Notes: generated by a model from the sequence alone, not told the origin. Shown: positions 8,028 to 15,964, counted from the stretch's first letter. The stretch: 64,000 nucleotides of DNA from Bacteroides acidifaciens (GCF_024623065.1 NZ_JANJZR010000007.1:36228-100227), one strand, 5' to 3'. Numbers and translations: made by a program.

Positions 8028-8649
8028 TCCAATATTTTTGATACCCTTCCGCCCATACTATGTAATATCCGCGTGAACCTCCTTTGCCACGTCCGATAAA
8101 TGTTGCCTTGAAATGTTCCACGTAGATTCTTTTAAAGCTGTCACGTTTCACGTCATAGGCTGTTTTTCCTTCCACCTCGCGCCCGTCTACATGAGAGATG
8201 AAGACAAATATCTTTCGCGGATACTTCTTGCGCAGGCGGATTATTTCGGGGGCTTTCGCTCCCCCTTGCTGCTCGAAGTATTGTATGGAGTCTATCATTA
8301 TCACGTCCGGGCTGCGTTGCTTTGACAGGTATTCGTCCAGTTCTGTGATGGTGGCTTCATCCGAATAGATTATATTATTCGTTTTACTATGAATGCCGAC
8401 ACTAAGAACGGAATTCACGAAGTCGTCGCACGCGCCCATTTCAAGTGTTAAATAAAGAACCCGGAGCCCCATTTCATCAAATTTGCGTGCCAGCTGCAGA
8501 GCGAAAGAACTTTTTCCTTGTCCCGACTTTCCGTAAATGATCCAGCAACCGGATTTTTCCGGACGACCGAATGCCAGATACCATTCACCGTCAAAATCAA
8601 TATATTCATGTCGGATGTCTTCCAGGTTCTTCTGACTCCAAACTTTCAT
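7972..8649 (-). CDS. RecA/DnaB-like P-loop ATPase of the phage early operon
   Basis: 225 residues. Walker A is YGKSGQGKSS (residues ~40-49) and Walker B is DVIMIDSIQY, followed by a sensor-like VFISHVDG. The arrangement resembles RadA/DnaB-type single-domain RecA-fold ATPases. Mu itself has no obvious equivalent, so this may be an accessory replication factor of the Bacteroides branch. The start overlaps the MuB-like stop by 4 bp. Confidence 0.8.
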   Translation of the reverse strand: MKVWSQKNLEDIRHEYIDFDGEWYLAFGRPEKSGCWIIYGKSGQGKSSFALQLARKFDEMGLRVLYLTLEMGACDDFVNSVLSVGIHSKTNNIIYSDEATITELDEYLSKQRSPDVIMIDSIQYFEQQGGAKAPEIIRLRKKYPRKIFVFISHVDGREVEGKTAYDVKRDSFKRIYVEHFKATFIGRGKGGSRGYYIVWAEGYQKYWIENIKSDNDGTEDEETYQ

Positions 8650-9560
8650 GCCAGTTCTCCACGCTCGATTTGTTGTTTGATTATACGGTCTTCGATCATG
8701 CCGGACAGTTCACGCAAATCATCGGTAAACCAAACATATTTTCCCGGTACAGGTTCTTTTTTCTCTTTATTCAACTTTCCCCAAATGTTTTCCTGTTCCT
8801 CCGTATCATTGATCCCGTTTGCCGCGCAGATGGCTTTGACATCCTTCTTTGTGGCTCCCAGCAGTGTGATATAGTTGCGGCAAAATCTGCCGTCTATTTC
8901 GTCGTATCCTTCTATGCGACCGACATAACGCTTTATATTGCGTTCCAGCGTCTCCGTTCCGGCTACGATAGCCCCCATACGGTGTAAAGTGTCATCATAT
9001 AGAGGTATAAGCGTGCAGAGGGCACTGTGCGCCAGTTTCCCGGCATCGTCAAGGATTAACAAGGGGGATTTTCCAGCCATACGGTTAATGTGTGAAACAA
9101 TCAAGTCCATAAGGTCATCGTTATCCATATAGCGCGTCACCGTTTCCCCCATGCATGTGGCTAACTTGGTCAGGAATTTGCGTGCCGTCCACTTCCGGCA
9201 TTTCAGATATATGACTGAATTATCGGCACTCATGTTATAAAGGTCTATGAGGGATTGAGTCTTCCCACTGCCGGATCGGGAAGATATGCACATCCATTTG
9301 TGATTCCGCTTGGCTGCCACGAACGCGGTGCGCACCTGTTGGTAACTGGTGACGCTTTCCACTACATTCCAGGCGTTCTCGTAATAATTAAGACCGGAAG
9401 CAATCTTTTCTGCAATGGAGTCTTCATTCGCTCCATACTTGCCGCTTCTGAATTGGGACATGGCGGTGTCCGATATTCCACATTTACGCGCCAACTCCGT
9501 TGCGGATGAACCACGATTGATTAACTTCTCTATGTACGTTTTTAATGCTTGATTATCCAT
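8646..9560 (-). CDS. MuB-like AAA+ transposition target-selection ATPase
   Basis: 304 residues. It begins with a Mu-B type helix-turn-helix (SSATELARKCGISDTAMSQFRSGKYG), then Walker A SSRSGSGKTQ (residues ~92-101) and Walker B PLLILDDAGK, and a C-terminal helical part. In Mu, MuB polymerises on DNA, selects targets and activates MuA. It directly follows the transposase gene as in Mu. The AAA core is close to that of IS21 IstB and Tn7 TnsC-type helpers, but the phage context makes MuB the best name. Confidence 0.9.
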   Translation of the reverse strand: MDNQALKTYIEKLINRGSSATELARKCGISDTAMSQFRSGKYGANEDSIAEKIASGLNYYENAWNVVESVTSYQQVRTAFVAAKRNHKWMCISSRSGSGKTQSLIDLYNMSADNSVIYLKCRKWTARKFLTKLATCMGETVTRYMDNDDLMDLIVSHINRMAGKSPLLILDDAGKLAHSALCTLIPLYDDTLHRMGAIVAGTETLERNIKRYVGRIEGYDEIDGRFCRNYITLLGATKKDVKAICAANGINDTEEQENIWGKLNKEKKEPVPGKYVWFTDDLRELSGMIEDRIIKQQIERGELA

Positions 9561-9588
9561 GTTGTATATCTTTTAAATTGTTTTTAAA

Positions 9589-11781
9589 TCATCTTGAAAA
9601 ATTCATATCCAGCGGGTTGTAGTCGTAATCTTCATCGTCTGTTCCGGTAGAAGCCATTGCTACACTTTGCCGGGTGATATGTTGGGTCACTTCCATGAAG
9701 TCCGCGTCCGTGGCGTCATCCCTCATTTTCGACCGGACATCCTTGTGCTGTCCCAAGCTGTCAGTTATCAGGTAACGGTCAAGAACTGTCCCTGCGGCTA
9801 TTTCGGGGATACGCTGGCAAATAGTGGTGATTCGCTTGTCTACGTCTTTCACTTTCTTCTTCACGGTTTCCACCATTTCTTTGTTGAACTTGTCAACACG
9901 TGCCCGGTATTCAAAATGTTCCGGTTTCTGATCAACCAAAGCCATCGGAACTTTGATATCGCGTTGCAGTACGTATTGCAATGTCCCAATCTCTTTGTCT
10001 ACACGACCGGATTTCAGGCGTTTTGCATTCGATACAAGCACCTGACTCATATCGTCCGGGTCAAAGCGTACTATCCAGTCTTCGTTGTAATGGTCGCGGA
10101 GAGAAAGGTCGAAACTGTCGAAGCAGATTCGTTCACCCATGAACTCGATAAACAGCCCCGAACCAGTAATCTTATTTGTACGTCCGGTGGTTTCTCCCAT
10201 GAGCATCAGATATTCCTCGATTCCGAAAGGCATTTTGCGGGCTTCTTCGGTACGTTCCCATGCAGCGCGGTAAGCATCTATCTTCTTTGCCCGTTCCTGC
10301 GCTATAATAGCTTCCAATTGTGCAATAACGGTGGCTTCATCCGGGATGAACTTGTGATTTTGGTTTAATACTTCCAAATTAGGCTGGTTATCTTTGTCGG
10401 CAGTGATACCGAAGCCCGACCAGTTCGCCTGTTTTTGGCAGTATTCCACATTCAGGTGTTTGAAATAGGGTTCTACTATTTTGGACTTTGCATTTCCCAA
10501 AGCGGCTGGTGTATAATACTTAGTCATGGCTTCATAGAAGGGAACCATCACCTTCTTTTGATAATTGTCGCTTTGTAGTTGTAAAGGCTTATAGCGTTCG
10601 CCAAATAGTTCTTTGGTATGTTGTATTGCGTTTCGTAATGCTTCACGGATAAGCGCGGGAGACTCATGATCACCAATGGCGTATCCGACCGGATATTTTT
10701 CACAGGCATCAAGTACGACTACCATCGTTTTCCGGTTGGTATAAGTGGTGTACATATATCTCTTTTCTTCACCGTTTTTCTTTACCGTTTTGGGAGTCTT
10801 TTTCTGATAGAACAGTTCCGCATCCCATCCGTCCAGCGTCCAGTAAGTAAGTGCCTGTGTCGGGGCTTCGCGGTGTATCTGTTTCATGCGTGTGTTCTTC
10901 AGGGCTTTGCTTCCCTTGTTCCCCGCCATTGTTGTGAGAGCAAATTTTTGTCTCCAGTTCTCAACAGTGGTAGGACTGTCGATCAGTTTCCAATCCATCA
11001 GGGAAGCCACCTTGTTGTATTCCTCCATGATTTGGACATTATTCAGATTGTTATGCATACTTATTAATTTATGCATCACCGCTTTTGCGTCCTCGTTCAG
11101 TACGACTGCCGCGTATTTGTTGCCATACGATTTATGGATGACACTGCGATAGCCTTCTTCCTCGCTGATCCGTCGTGCCGCTTCATATTGCTCGCATTTA
11201 CGTTTCAAAGCCTTCCAGTTCTTCGGCAGGTTATGAGGAAAAATATCACGCCCGTTCGGGTCTTTCAGCGTTAGTAGGTCATTGCTCAACTTGCAGAGCT
11301 TTTCCCAAACGTTGATGCGCGTACCGCCACCACCTATCGAGTTGGCTTTACGGCCATCGCGGAGGGAGAGAAGTGCGTTCATGATGCGTACATTCAGGGT
11401 ATATTCGTCAATCTTCGCAGGGGGAAGTTTCTTGTCACCGTCATAGCGGTATTTTACACTGAAAAACTCGTAGGCGGCATTACTGTAGACAATCGCATCT
11501 TCCAGTATGGATTTCTGTGTTTTAGCGGCAATTTCCGCACGGGGATCACCATACACTTGGATGTACTTGTTTTTAATGTCTTGTCTCATAGTCTCAAAAT
11601 CTACAAGGGCAGAGCTACCGGGAGTGCCACGACGAAGAACAATGATTTGATTTCTGTTTTTCATCGTATAAAATGAGCCTTCAGGAACAAATCCTTTTTC
11701 ACTTCCAATGTTCGATTTAGAATTGAATAGTATAATCTCATTCGCAAACACACAAACTCGGTTATTAAAAATCTCAGCCAT
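9589..11781 (-). CDS. MuA-like DDE transposase
   Basis: About 730 residues from the ATG at 11781 (MAEIFNN); a longer frame to 11862 has no supporting signal. The catalytic DDE core has YWTLDGWDAE (first Asp), LQSDNYQKK (second Asp) and AKSKIVEPYFKHLN (Glu), followed by the C-terminal beta-barrel-like part (YNEDWIVRFDPDDMSQVLV). N-terminal DNA-binding domains precede it. The enzyme would join phage ends to target DNA for integration and replicative transposition. Its MuB partner lies 28 bp downstream. It is longer than E. coli MuA (663 residues). Confidence 0.92.
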   Translation of the reverse strand: MAEIFNNRVCVFANEIILFNSKSNIGSEKGFVPEGSFYTMKNRNQIIVLRRGTPGSSALVDFETMRQDIKNKYIQVYGDPRAEIAAKTQKSILEDAIVYSNAAYEFFSVKYRYDGDKKLPPAKIDEYTLNVRIMNALLSLRDGRKANSIGGGGTRINVWEKLCKLSNDLLTLKDPNGRDIFPHNLPKNWKALKRKCEQYEAARRISEEEGYRSVIHKSYGNKYAAVVLNEDAKAVMHKLISMHNNLNNVQIMEEYNKVASLMDWKLIDSPTTVENWRQKFALTTMAGNKGSKALKNTRMKQIHREAPTQALTYWTLDGWDAELFYQKKTPKTVKKNGEEKRYMYTTYTNRKTMVVVLDACEKYPVGYAIGDHESPALIREALRNAIQHTKELFGERYKPLQLQSDNYQKKVMVPFYEAMTKYYTPAALGNAKSKIVEPYFKHLNVEYCQKQANWSGFGITADKDNQPNLEVLNQNHKFIPDEATVIAQLEAIIAQERAKKIDAYRAAWERTEEARKMPFGIEEYLMLMGETTGRTNKITGSGLFIEFMGERICFDSFDLSLRDHYNEDWIVRFDPDDMSQVLVSNAKRLKSGRVDKEIGTLQYVLQRDIKVPMALVDQKPEHFEYRARVDKFNKEMVETVKKKVKDVDKRITTICQRIPEIAAGTVLDRYLITDSLGQHKDVRSKMRDDATDADFMEVTQHITRQSVAMASTGTDDEDYDYNPLDMNFSR

Positions 11782-11973
11782 AACATTTTCATTAACTATT
11801 AGCGCAAGCCCCGGCACCGCCCCGAAGTTGTGGCTACTTCCCCTCTTTTCACCCGTTCCCATTGAAAACCTGTCCTAACACCATTAAATAATACCATGAC
11901 AAATTCAATCTGAAACCATGAGTCTGTGTTATCCCGAAATACGGGGAAGTTCCTTGCTTGCATACTTGTTTTA

Positions 11974-12150
11974 CTATTCGTCCTTTTCCGAACGGAATTC
12001 CCTTTCAAGGATGGTCACTATCGTGAAACAGGCAATGACAAAAGCCGCCTGCACATTAGAGGCAGACACCTCAATCCTGTCAACCAATGAAACGGTAGTT
12101 ATTATCCCGACCGCTATCAACACATTCTGAATCACTCTAAATGTTTTCAT
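11974..12150 (-). CDS. 58-residue membrane protein of the early phage region
   Basis: A short gene reading MKTFRVIQNVLIAVGII, then TTVSLVDRIE and AAFVIACFTIVTILE, ending in FRSEKDE. Two hydrophobic stretches of about 16-18 residues suggest two membrane segments. It lies about 190 bp upstream of the transposase start on the same strand, in keeping with the early operon. No family is recognised; small inner-membrane proteins in this place may affect superinfection, which is only a thought. Confidence 0.5.
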   Translation of the reverse strand: MKTFRVIQNVLIAVGIITTVSLVDRIEVSASNVQAAFVIACFTIVTILEREFRSEKDE

Positions 12151-12228
12151 ACACTATATCGTTTTTCTTGTTCTACATTCATTTCTCTAAAAAGGCTATT
12201 CCTATTCATCCCGAACCGGAATAGTTTT

Positions 12229-12242
12229 GCTACATTTGTAGC
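12229..12242. promoter_or_regulatory. operator-like palindrome with a -7 box
   Basis: GCTACATTTGTAGC is a perfect 5-bp-arm palindrome; its core CTACATTTGTAG differs by one T from the core of the operator-like repeat at the repressor switch. It contains TACATTTG, a good Bacteroides -7 box on the plus strand, about 30 bp before the rightward 100-residue gene. The repressor or the Ner-like protein could act here too. Confidence 0.45.
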
Positions 12243-12271
12243 CAATATGGAAAATAATAATTCAATCTGTT

Positions 12272-12574
12272 ATGAATACTAAAGTTAAATTCATTGTGTC
12301 ATTTAAACTGACAAATAGCGAGAAAGAAGTTCTACCGGCAATGAGCGAACCTTTTGAGAGTGTGTTAGAACGTTTCCTACTAACTCATTCCGTTCATTTC
12401 GAACATCCCCACCGGAATACAAAGTCAGCTTCTCTTTATGCTGTGTACACCATAGAGGTTGAGGTTCACCAGCCTGCGGCTGTATTTTATTTTGGTAAAC
12501 TGATAGAAGGGGAAGCTGGTATACTTCAACTGTTTGATGAAGGCGTTGAGTCTTTCTCTTTTCGGGTTGAGTAA
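12272..12574 (+). CDS. small protein, function unknown, opposite to the early operon
   Basis: 100 residues with a coherent strand/helix pattern (MNTKVKFIVSFKLTNSEKEVLPAMSEPFESVLERFL, SASLYAVYTIEVEVHQPAAVFYFGKLIEGEAGILQLFDEG). Codon use looks coding, while the antisense frame is rich in Gln/Pro and looks like a shadow. A -7 box and operator-like palindrome lie upstream. No family recognised. Being on the plus strand inside a leftward region it is probably expressed separately. Confidence 0.55.
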   Translation: MNTKVKFIVSFKLTNSEKEVLPAMSEPFESVLERFLLTHSVHFEHPHRNTKSASLYAVYTIEVEVHQPAAVFYFGKLIEGEAGILQLFDEGVESFSFRVE

Positions 12575-12622
12575 ATTTCTTATTCATACTAAGTCGTTTT
12601 ATAAATTACTACTTGTTTTGAA

Positions 12623-12871
12623 ATGTTCTTTGATGATTTGGAATCTAAACTTGTATCAGACCAAGAAATATACAAGAGTATACTCCGAGATGTAAAATGT
12701 CCTGTTCATAAGCTAAAGGCATGTATCATCTATGATTACGACAATGACTTCACTTATGCCCATATTACGAAATGCTGTTGTCCTCAATTTGCCCAAATAG
12801 TGGCGAATACGATCCGTAAAACGGAGACTATTGATATAGTAGTAATTGACGACTGTGAATATACTCGCTGA
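12623..12871 (+). CDS. small Cys-containing protein (CPVH ... KCCCPQF)
   Basis: 82 residues with CPVHKLKA near residue 28 and KCCCPQFAQIVANTI in the second half. Small Bacteroidales proteins with C-P-x-H followed by a CC-x-x-F block exist and look like compact metal-binding or fold-stabilised units. It follows the previous rightward gene by 48 bp, so the two may form a unit. Its 3' half runs antisense to the leftward 110-residue frame. Confidence 0.55.
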   Translation: MFFDDLESKLVSDQEIYKSILRDVKCPVHKLKACIIYDYDNDFTYAHITKCCCPQFAQIVANTIRKTETIDIVVIDDCEYTR

Positions 12872-13045
12872 ATTGGACAACTTTCTCACTGAAACCCGGC
12901 ACGTGTCACCAACCATGAACAGTCTCTCCTTGAATCTGGCATGGTTGCCGAGGCGTAGCACATCATCTGCTGTCAAGTTATCACCCATGACAATGGCTTG
13001 AAAAATGATGCGATCTATACGTTTCAAAATCTTATTCTTTTGCAT
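12713..13045 (-). CDS. putative early protein downstream of Ner
   Basis: 110 residues. The first ~70 residues (MQKNKILKRIDRIIFQAIVMGDNLTADDVLRLGNHARFKERLFMVGDTCRVSV) look like a genuine helical/strand domain and start 9 bp after the Ner-like stop, so it should be co-transcribed from the early promoter. The last ~50 residues overlap the opposing 82-residue gene and may be spurious extension. Both genes may be real and convergent. Confidence 0.45.
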   Translation of the reverse strand: MQKNKILKRIDRIIFQAIVMGDNLTADDVLRLGNHARFKERLFMVGDTCRVSVRKLSNSASIFTVVNYYYINSLRFTDRIRHYLGKLRTTAFRNMGISEVIVVIIDDTCL

Positions 13046-13054
13046 TACTGATTT

Positions 13055-13306
13055 TTATTTATTGCTTATTACTCTTGTTACATTTCCGTGAGAATCCAAA
13101 ACCTTCACTGCCTGTTTCATTTCGTCTGTCACATCAATAATCTGTACTAAGGTTCCACCATTAATCAAAGCTGCTTCTCTAATTTTGCGAGCCTGTTCAC
13201 TATTTCTGCGGAACAATAACGCCTGACTTACGTTCTGTACACTGACTTTAAAGGTCTTTGCAAGCATAGCTTTACCAGCTGCGTTTAATTCAATTTTCTG
13301 TCTCAT
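13055..13306 (-). CDS. Ner/Cro-like small DNA-binding protein
   Basis: 83 residues. A short helix-turn-helix-like N-terminus (LNAAGKAMLAKTFKVSVQNVSQALLFRRNSEQARKIREAAL) is followed by two strands (GGTLVQIIDVTDEMKQAVKVLDSHGNV). It is the first gene of the leftward early operon and stands back to back with the repressor, the place of ner in Mu and cro in lambda. It probably turns down early transcription and the repressor gene. Confidence 0.65.
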   Translation of the reverse strand: MRQKIELNAAGKAMLAKTFKVSVQNVSQALLFRRNSEQARKIREAALINGGTLVQIIDVTDEMKQAVKVLDSHGNVTRVISNK

Positions 13307-13363
13307 ATATCTATCTCATTAGTTTTTTCCGTATATTTGGAGCTGTTTCAAAGAAACATGCTG

Positions 13364-13394
13364 CAAATATACACACTTTGTGGATAAATACAAA
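13364..13394 (-). promoter_or_regulatory. early (lytic) phage promoter
   Basis: On the minus strand TTTG (13391-13394) is followed after 19 bp by TATATTTG (13364-13371), a very good Bacteroides promoter. It points to the Ner-like gene and would drive the whole early operon. An operator-like repeat fills the spacer. Confidence 0.75.
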
Positions 13395-13430
13395 TAAATA
13401 ACAATTAAAAATCTACATTTTGTAGATAAA
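13373..13430. promoter_or_regulatory. pair of repressor operator-like repeats
   Basis: ACACTTTGTGGATAAA (13373-13388) and ACATTTTGTAGATAAA (13415-13430) match at 14 of 16 positions and start 42 bp apart, four helical turns. Each has dyad symmetry around TTTG; the second sits in ATCTACA-TTT-TGTAGAT (13411-13427). The first lies between the -33 and -7 boxes of the early promoter. A third palindrome, GTTTCAAAGAAAC at 13345-13357, lies downstream of the start point. Confidence 0.65.
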
Positions 13431-13443
13431 ATATATTTGATTC

Positions 13444-13968
13444 ATGGATAAAACAAGTATGTTAGAAGCTATTATTAGCTACTATACGGAAGGAAATAAA
13501 GCAAAATTTGCTTGTCTATTAGGAGTCTCTCCACAGACTATCAGTGCGTGGGGGACTAGAAATACATTTGATTCCGAATTGATATATACAAAATGTATAG
13601 GTATATCTGCTGATTGGCTTCTTACCGGTGAAGGTTCTATGCTTCGTAGTGATCAAACACAATCATCTTCTTCACAAAACATAGAAGTAGTATCTAATTC
13701 TGGGACACCATCTATTAATGATTCTTTCATATATAAAATGTATAAAGAGAAGGATGAAGAAAATAGAGTATTAATTAGGGAGAATGGTCGCCTCGAAGAA
13801 CGTATACATGTTCTTGAGTCTAAACTTCAAGAATGCCAATCTGCGCTAGAACTTAACATAGGACATCCTAAGGATTTAAACAGTGCGAAGGATGCTTCTA
13901 TCAAGAAACATTCTTCGCAATCCAATCAAAATGCCGGCTCTGTCATTGCCCCCTTAAAGGATTTATAG
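13444..13968 (+). CDS. phage CI-type transcriptional repressor
   Basis: 174 residues. The N-terminal ~65 residues carry a helix-turn-helix of the phage CI repressor type (FACLLGVSPQTISAWGTRN, then CIGISADWLLTGEGS). A Ser/Gln linker and a coiled-coil segment (ENRVLIRENGRLEERIHVLESKLQECQSAL) follow, suited to dimerisation. There is no LexA-like Ser-Lys protease domain, so induction by RecA self-cleavage is not expected. It is transcribed away from the Ner-like gene across the operator region and should hold the lysogenic state. Confidence 0.8.
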   Translation: MDKTSMLEAIISYYTEGNKAKFACLLGVSPQTISAWGTRNTFDSELIYTKCIGISADWLLTGEGSMLRSDQTQSSSSQNIEVVSNSGTPSINDSFIYKMYKEKDEENRVLIRENGRLEERIHVLESKLQECQSALELNIGHPKDLNSAKDASIKKHSSQSNQNAGSVIAPLKDL

Positions 13969-14352
13969 TAATTACAATAAATTGAGTTTATCAAATAACT
14001 GATAATCAAATACATATAAGAATATGTAAGTTCATTAAAGATGTATTATAGGTATTAACTCAACGTGCAAAAGTGTAATATAGGTGCAAACTCAAAATCA
14101 TAAATGCACTTTTTTGAATGGGTGTTGAATGGGTATTATTCACATTTTGTTTTATATATTGAATGGGTGTTGAATGGGTGTTATCATGAATATGCTGTTT
14201 TTAACTATAAATTAACAGAATATACCAAGGTACCTCTTTCAATATATGGTTTCAGTTCCTAGCATTATTATTTATAACAATTCAATCGCAAACACTTGTA
14301 TATAATAATTATATGCACTTATTTTGTGTTTGAAATATAAAATAGATAAGTT
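13969..14352. repeat. non-coding, repeat-rich stretch: candidate phage end with transposase sites
   Basis: No gene in this AT-rich 384 bp. Two 17-bp direct repeats (TATAGGT-nnn-AACTCAA at 14047-14063 and 14079-14095) are followed by four copies of TGAATGGGT (14115, 14126, 14160, 14171) arranged as two identical doublets 45 bp apart. Mu carries its repressor-proximal transposase sites in just this place, between repressor and phage end. The exact end and the target duplication cannot be seen because the other end is outside the window. Confidence 0.45.
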
Positions 14353-14562
14353 ATGACGAAGATTATACATGTTCATTTGATATTTGAGAAGAAAGACTTT
14401 TATTTTGGTAGTATAGCAGCTATCTACACCGTTCTAGACCCTGATAGAATAGGGGTTAAATTGAATACACTACGCAATGCTGGGCTATCTGATGGTAGTG
14501 TGTACCCTACTAAAAAAGCCATAATAAAACAATCACACCTTATCAGAAGCAAACAGGAATAG
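14353..14562 (+). CDS. small conserved Bacteroides protein, function unknown
   Basis: 69 residues (MTKIIHVHLIFEKKDFYFGSIAAIYTVLDPDRIGVKLNTLRNAGLSDG, then TKKAIIKQSHLIRS). This pattern occurs as a small hypothetical protein in Bacteroides genomes. It follows the repeat-rich stretch and ends just before a strong hairpin, so it is its own unit. Whether it belongs to the phage or to the element it entered is not clear. Confidence 0.6.
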   Translation: MTKIIHVHLIFEKKDFYFGSIAAIYTVLDPDRIGVKLNTLRNAGLSDGSVYPTKKAIIKQSHLIRSKQE

Positions 14563-14603
14563 CCATTTTCTGGCTTATATTGGCACTTTTTCCACTAAAC
14601 AAA

Positions 14604-14645
14604 AGGCTACGTGCATTGTCAATATTGACGCACGTAGCCTTTTTA
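14604..14645 (+). terminator. long-stem bidirectional terminator
   Basis: AGGCTACGTGC (14604-14614) pairs exactly with GCACGTAGCCT (14630-14640), and the space between is itself a palindrome (GTCAATATTGAC). A run of Ts follows on the plus strand. The 240 bp to the right of it hold no gene that I can support. Confidence 0.8.
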
Positions 14646-14886
14646 TTTGCCCAAAACTAGAACGATTCACCATTCGTTCTTTCCATCTTCTTTCATGCCC
14701 TTTATAAAATGGCTTTTCCCGATCGGTTATGATGGAAGCAACACGGAAATAACCGGAAGCAAAATGGAACGAACGGAACTTTTTGTTTTCTTCAAAATAT
14801 ATCGGATCAACAGCTTTCAATCCCCGATGTGCAGGGAGTTCCACGCGATTCGCTTCACATTTCACTCATGTCATATTTTGTATTGA

Positions 14887-15402
14887 GCCCCGTACTTTTT
14901 GAAAAACAAGTTAAAAAAGGAAGAAAATCAAGAATGGTACTTCGTTGTTCGTTTCCTCGCTGCCACAGGTGCAAGAGTTAGCGAACTAATACAAATGAAG
15001 GTTGAACATGTGCAAATGGGTTATTTTGACATCTATACCAAAGGTGGCAAGATACGCCGTATCTATATTCCTAAATCACTCCGAAAGGAAGCTACAGAGT
15101 GGCTCGATAATATCAATCGTACAAGCGGTTATCTATTCCTCAATCGCTTTGGCGAGCGTATCACCACCAGAGGTATTGCCCAGCAGTTAAAAAACTATGC
15201 CACAAAATATGGCTTAAACGAGAAAGTGGTTTATCCTCACTCGTTCCGTCATCGCTTTGCCAAGAATTTCTTGGAGAAGTTCAACGATATTTCTTTACTT
15301 GCCGACTTGATGGGGCATGAGAGCATTGAGACCACTCGTATTTATTTGAGGCGTAGCAGTGCCGAGCAGCAGGAGATTGTGGATAAGATTATAACTTGGT
15401 AA
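14887..15402 (+). pseudogene. tyrosine recombinase, catalytic half only
   Basis: The open frame covers only the catalytic domain (about 170 residues against ~300 for full-length XerC/D-type enzymes). All active residues are there: Arg in TGARVSEL, Lys in KGGKIR, HSFRHR, the second His in GHES, and Tyr in TTRIYLRR. The N-terminal core-binding domain and any good start are missing; the frame opens after a TGA at 14884. It is probably a remnant of an integrase broken by insertion or deletion next to the prophage. Confidence 0.8.
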
Positions 15403-15409
15403 AAACAAT

Positions 15410-15964
15410 TTATCTGCGTCGCTGTGAGTTTTTCGTCTTCTGTTCTCCCCAAGGGAGTTCAGAAGATGAACCTCCGCTACCTGTTCCGACATTGACTTGT
15501 GCCTGCCCACCTGTAGCAAGTTCAAAAGCCACTCCAAGTAAGTTGGCTTGCGCTTCATTGACCTGTTCCTGAGGCTCAAATACATCATTTATCAACTCAT
15601 AGATGGTAGCTTCATCTTTGGTAAAACTTTTCCACATCGGATTGAGGCAATCAACATATTTTATAGAGTCGTATTTCTCATTACCTACCTGTGTCCAAAT
15701 ATGCAGACTGGGATTATTATAATTGGGGATGAAATGGTGGATAAGTTCCGCACCGGATGACAGACTGTAACGCTGAAGGTTAGCTTTACGGTCGAGCAGG
15801 TCAATGTGTAAGTTCAATTTATCTATAACAGAATCCTTTTCTTTGGATTGTCGGTCAGCTTTTTCTGCCATACGTATAGCCTTGTCTATCTCTTTTTGAT
15901 AGCCGTTCCTTAATTGTTCAATCTCTCCCCTGTGTTTTTCTTTCAGTTGAGACTTTTCAGTCAT
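15410..15964 (-). CDS. coiled-coil protein, possibly the tail of a mobilisation protein
   Basis: 184 residues: an N-terminal coiled coil (residues ~1-55, HRGEIEQLRNGYQKEIDKAI), a compact middle, and a Gly/Ser-rich end (GTGSGGSSSELPWGEQ) with a basic finish. C-termini of Bacteroides relaxase/mobilisation proteins often end in such a Gly/Ser-rich ...LPW stretch, so this may be a fragment of one. Only ~20 bp separate its start from the dnaK terminator, leaving no room for a normal promoter. It converges on the recombinase fragment. Confidence 0.5.
   Translation of the reverse strand: MTEKSQLKEKHRGEIEQLRNGYQKEIDKAIRMAEKADRQSKEKDSVIDKLNLHIDLLDRKANLQRYSLSSGAELIHHFIPNYNNPSLHIWTQVGNEKYDSIKYVDCLNPMWKSFTKDEATIYELINDVFEPQEQVNEAQANLLGVAFELATGGQAQVNVGTGSGGSSSELPWGEQKTKNSQRRR

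Noticed and set aside
9667..10368. 233-codon rightward frame opposite the transposase
   Set aside because: Antisense of the DDE core region; no start signals.
12303..12587. 94-codon leftward frame
   Set aside because: The opposite rightward frame has better codon use and secondary-structure pattern and a -7 box; this one is rich in Gln/Pro as shadows often are.
14115..14179. CRISPR-like short repeats
   Set aside because: The units are 9-11 bp in two doublets with no regular spacers and no cas genes in the window.
1..14200. A diversity-generating retroelement as in Hankyphage
   Set aside because: No reverse transcriptase, template or variable repeat is visible in the part of the phage inside this window.
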